Shown in pieces: positions 13,628 through 15,689 of a stretch of 15,689 bases of DNA. Under the pieces are notes generated by a model. That model was not told the DNA's origin and ran no database searches. It worked only from the letters and a program-made list of their open reading frames with translations. Location of the stretch: positions 1-15,689 of the forward strand of contig CAILUB010000005.1 of NCBI GenBank assembly GCA_903837305.1, written 5' to 3'. The stretch is from an uncultured Cytophagaceae bacterium (lineage in GTDB: Bacteria; Bacteroidota; Bacteroidia; Cytophagales; Spirosomataceae). The translations under genes were made by a program, and so were the position numbers. Numbering within the stretch: position 1 is the stretch's first letter; each line of letters opens with the position of its first letter.

Positions 13628-14965
13628 TTAAAAGTAGGTTGTTTTTCCAGGTATTGCCGCTGCATACAACCCATTTGCGTCTGGTTTTGAAGGCATATCC
13701 GCATCCCAGGCGAACCGCGATGGGGCGATATTAATGCCTGAATTGATTGCTTTGTCCCATTCAATTACTTGCCCAGAATAGGTGGCCATTCGGCCTAAAA
13801 TGGATGTCATGGTCGAGTAAGCGCCATTTTCCGCATCAGCATATTTATATTCTCCAGCGGCTACTGTCGCCCACAATTCGTCGTGTTCGGTTTGGTAGGG
13901 ATTGTTTTCCTTTGTCTTTTTATCAAATGCGTATTGCACATTTCCTTTGGAATCAAAGATCTTAGCCTCATCAAAATGTACTTTCCCTTTTGTTCCTATA
14001 ACGAGCTCATCTACTTTCGCCCAGGTACCTGGAATGTGTCTACATTGGCTGTTTAAGATCGTTCCGTCTGCATATTCAAATTCGACGATGTGGTGATCGA
14101 AAATTTCGCCAAAATCTTTGCCCTTCCGCACCTCGCGACCACCTGTTCCACGTGCACGCACTGGGTACCCGTTTTTTACCCAATTGATGACATCAATGTT
14201 ATGAATATGTTGTTCTGTGATGTGATCCCCACAGATCCAGTTAAAATAGTACCAATTTCGTAATTGATAATCCATCTCGGTTTGGCCCTCTTTGCGTGGT
14301 TTTACCCAAACCCCGTCATTATTCCACCAGCAAGAGGCAGAAACCACATCGCCGATCTGTCCATCTTGAATGCGCTTCATGAGCGCTCTGTAAGAATTTT
14401 GGTAATGACGTTGTAAACCTACCACGACATTTAACTTCTTTTGTTTGGCGATTTTAGCTGCGTTTAACACGCGTTGGATACCGGCTGGGTCAGTAGCTAC
14501 TGGTTTTTCCATGAAAATCTGCTTGCCTTGTGCAACCGCTTCTTCGAAGTGCATGGGGCGGAAACCTGGAGGAGTTGTTAGGATCACCACATCCGCTAAT
14601 TCCATGGCCTTTTTATAGCCGTCAAATCCGGTGAACTTTCTTTCCTCTGACACATTTACCTTTTTGCTGATGGGTACCGCTTTAGCGGAAGTGTCTTTGT
14701 CTCTTGATTTCATCAAGTTCATATAGCAATCGTCCAAACGATCACGGAATACATCCGCCATGGCCACTAATTCTATGTTTTCTTTTGTGCTCAAAGCTTG
14801 GGCAATGGCACCTGTTCCGCGTCCACCACAGCCGATCAAAGCCACTTTGATGGTGTCGTTGACTAAACTTTGGCCTGCAAATGCACTTGCTGCCCAAGGA
14901 GCTAAAATCAATCCGCTTGCCGTTAATCCGGTTTGCTTCACAAAATCTCGTCTCGTATTTTTCAT
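13628..14965 (-). CDS. Tat-exported Gfo/Idh/MocA-family oxidoreductase
   Basis: The 445-residue protein begins with a twin-arginine signal, RRDFVKQTG (5-13), and a hydrophobic stretch to about residue 30, so it should be exported folded with its cofactor. The Rossmann dinucleotide-binding motif is VALIGCGGRGTG (41-52). The conserved EKP of the family is at 153-155 in FMEKPVATDP, and the substrate region includes GDHITEQHIHNID (246-258) with likely catalytic His residues. Members oxidise or epimerise sugars, cyclitols or related polyols with tightly bound NAD(P). The physiological substrate is unknown. It follows the formylglycine-enzyme-like gene by 13 bases and is the last gene of that operon. 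Confidence 0.93.
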   Translation of the reverse strand: MKNTRRDFVKQTGLTASGLILAPWAASAFAGQSLVNDTIKVALIGCGGRGTGAIAQALSTKENIELVAMADVFRDRLDDCYMNLMKSRDKDTSAKAVPISKKVNVSEERKFTGFDGYKKAMELADVVILTTPPGFRPMHFEEAVAQGKQIFMEKPVATDPAGIQRVLNAAKIAKQKKLNVVVGLQRHYQNSYRALMKRIQDGQIGDVVSASCWWNNDGVWVKPRKEGQTEMDYQLRNWYYFNWICGDHITEQHIHNIDVINWVKNGYPVRARGTGGREVRKGKDFGEIFDHHIVEFEYADGTILNSQCRHIPGTWAKVDELVIGTKGKVHFDEAKIFDSKGNVQYAFDKKTKENNPYQTEHDELWATVAAGEYKYADAENGAYSTMTSILGRMATYSGQVIEWDKAINSGINIAPSRFAWDADMPSKPDANGLYAAAIPGKTTYF

Positions 14966-14978
14966 ATTTTAATGAGGT

Positions 14979-15689
14979 TTAGTTTAAATATTTTTCAAAG
15001 AAGGAGTTAATTTCTGCTGCTGATGGTTGTTTAGCGGGTCGCATAATGCGAAATCCCACAAAAGGAGCATCGGCATTCCACCAGATACTTTTGGGAACTT
15101 GTGGATCTCGTCGATTCCATATGGGATCCGCTGCCAGGCGGTAGGTAGAGCGAACTAGATTTGCTGGATCCTGGTAATTTCCTCCGCGTACTACGGCATC
15201 CGCATATTTATCGATGAACACGGGGCTAATAGTGGCCGTGGGATCTGCCTCAAAATGATCTAGTACCCATTCAGACACGTTGCCTAGCATATCGTGTAAT
15301 CCCCAAGCATTGGGTTTTTTAAGCCCCACTGGGTGGTATTTTTCGTTTGAATTGCCTTGAAACCAGGCATAATCGGGTAGTTTTTCGGAAGGGATTTCGG
15401 CGCCAGCCTTGCAGGCATATTCCCATTCAATTTCTGTAGGGAGACGGTAAAATACGCCTGTTTTCGCATACAACCATTTACAATACATAATGGCTGCATA
15501 TTGCTGCATGGAATTAGCGGGGAATCCGCCTACTTTCCCCATTCCTAACGTAAAATCAATATAGGGTGGGCTCGGTCTGGTGATCGCATCTGGACCCTCT
15601 TTAGGGGGCTTCGGTTCTGGATCGCGCGATTCTTCGAAGAATAATTGGTATTCATCATATGTCACCTCTGTTTTTCCCATCCAGAAAGC
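14979..15689 (-). CDS. Formylglycine-generating-enzyme-like protein, partial (right edge)
   Basis: The frame runs through the window edge. The three codons before the ATG at 15680 read AFW, and FWMGKTEVTYDEY is the usual internal start of the sulfatase-modifying (FGE/SUMF1-like) domain, so the true N-terminus lies outside. Domain landmarks are PANSMQQYAAIMYCKWL, RLPTEIEWEYACKAG, WGLHDMLGNVSEWVLD, VVRGGNYQDP and the closing VGFRIMR. In active FGE two Cys follow the RGGS-Y motif and bind copper; here the stretch after RGGNY has none. It should therefore be a non-FGE member of the C-type-lectin-like fold, related to the EgtB/PvdO/GldJ-type branches. It is co-transcribed with the Gfo/Idh/MocA gene, suggesting a joint task on an unknown exported substrate. 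Confidence 0.88.
   Translation of the reverse strand, partial: AFWMGKTEVTYDEYQLFFEESRDPEPKPPKEGPDAITRPSPPYIDFTLGMGKVGGFPANSMQQYAAIMYCKWLYAKTGVFYRLPTEIEWEYACKAGAEIPSEKLPDYAWFQGNSNEKYHPVGLKKPNAWGLHDMLGNVSEWVLDHFEADPTATISPVFIDKYADAVVRGGNYQDPANLVRSTYRLAADPIWNRRDPQVPKSIWWNADAPFVGFRIMRPAKQPSAAEINSFFEKYLN

Overview
The window comes from a member of the Bacteroidota, most probably a Cytophagales-type aquatic bacterium. The evidence is moderate-to-low GC, no strong Shine-Dalgarno sequences, a TTG-N19-TAATTTG promoter, exported proteins whose signal peptides are followed by Gln, and family content such as the paired formylglycine-enzyme-like protein and Tat-exported Gfo/Idh/MocA oxidoreductase. The genus is inferred, not proven. 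No rRNA, tRNA, CRISPR array or transposase gene is visible.

Left part (1-2350): the C-terminal end of an unrecognised membrane protein, an HDAC11-like (class IV) deacylase, and a convergent exported M19 dipeptidase. The dipeptidase diverges from the next gene across a short region carrying a perfect 9-bp inverted repeat.

Central block (2437-12467, all + strand). It opens with a zeta-toxin-like P-loop kinase, an overlapping 59-residue protein, a short pterin carbinolamine dehydratase, an exported NTF2-like protein and an SxxK serine hydrolase, all tightly packed. After a 95-bp gap a second tight series follows: a PQQ- and haem-c-containing alcohol dehydrogenase, another exported NTF2-like protein, an exported alpha/beta hydrolase and two more SxxK serine hydrolases. 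After a further gap comes a GH99/GH71-like lipoprotein whose natural start codon seems to be ATC. The exported hydrolases could release alcohols from esters or related compounds, and the quinohaemoprotein would oxidise them in the periplasm. This link is inference from gene order.

Right part (12472-15689): a possible small gene remnant, a complete RelB-like/ParE-like toxin-antitoxin pair, a convergent bacterial PH-domain protein, and a minus-strand operon. That operon holds a formylglycine-generating-enzyme-like protein, cut by the window edge and lacking the active-site cysteines, followed by a Tat-exported Gfo/Idh/MocA oxidoreductase and a textbook intrinsic terminator.

The most unusual points are the zeta-like kinase with its overlapping small partner at the head of a metabolic gene series, the ATC start of the GH99-like gene, and the exported hydrolase/PQQ cluster bracketed by two toxin-antitoxin-like modules.
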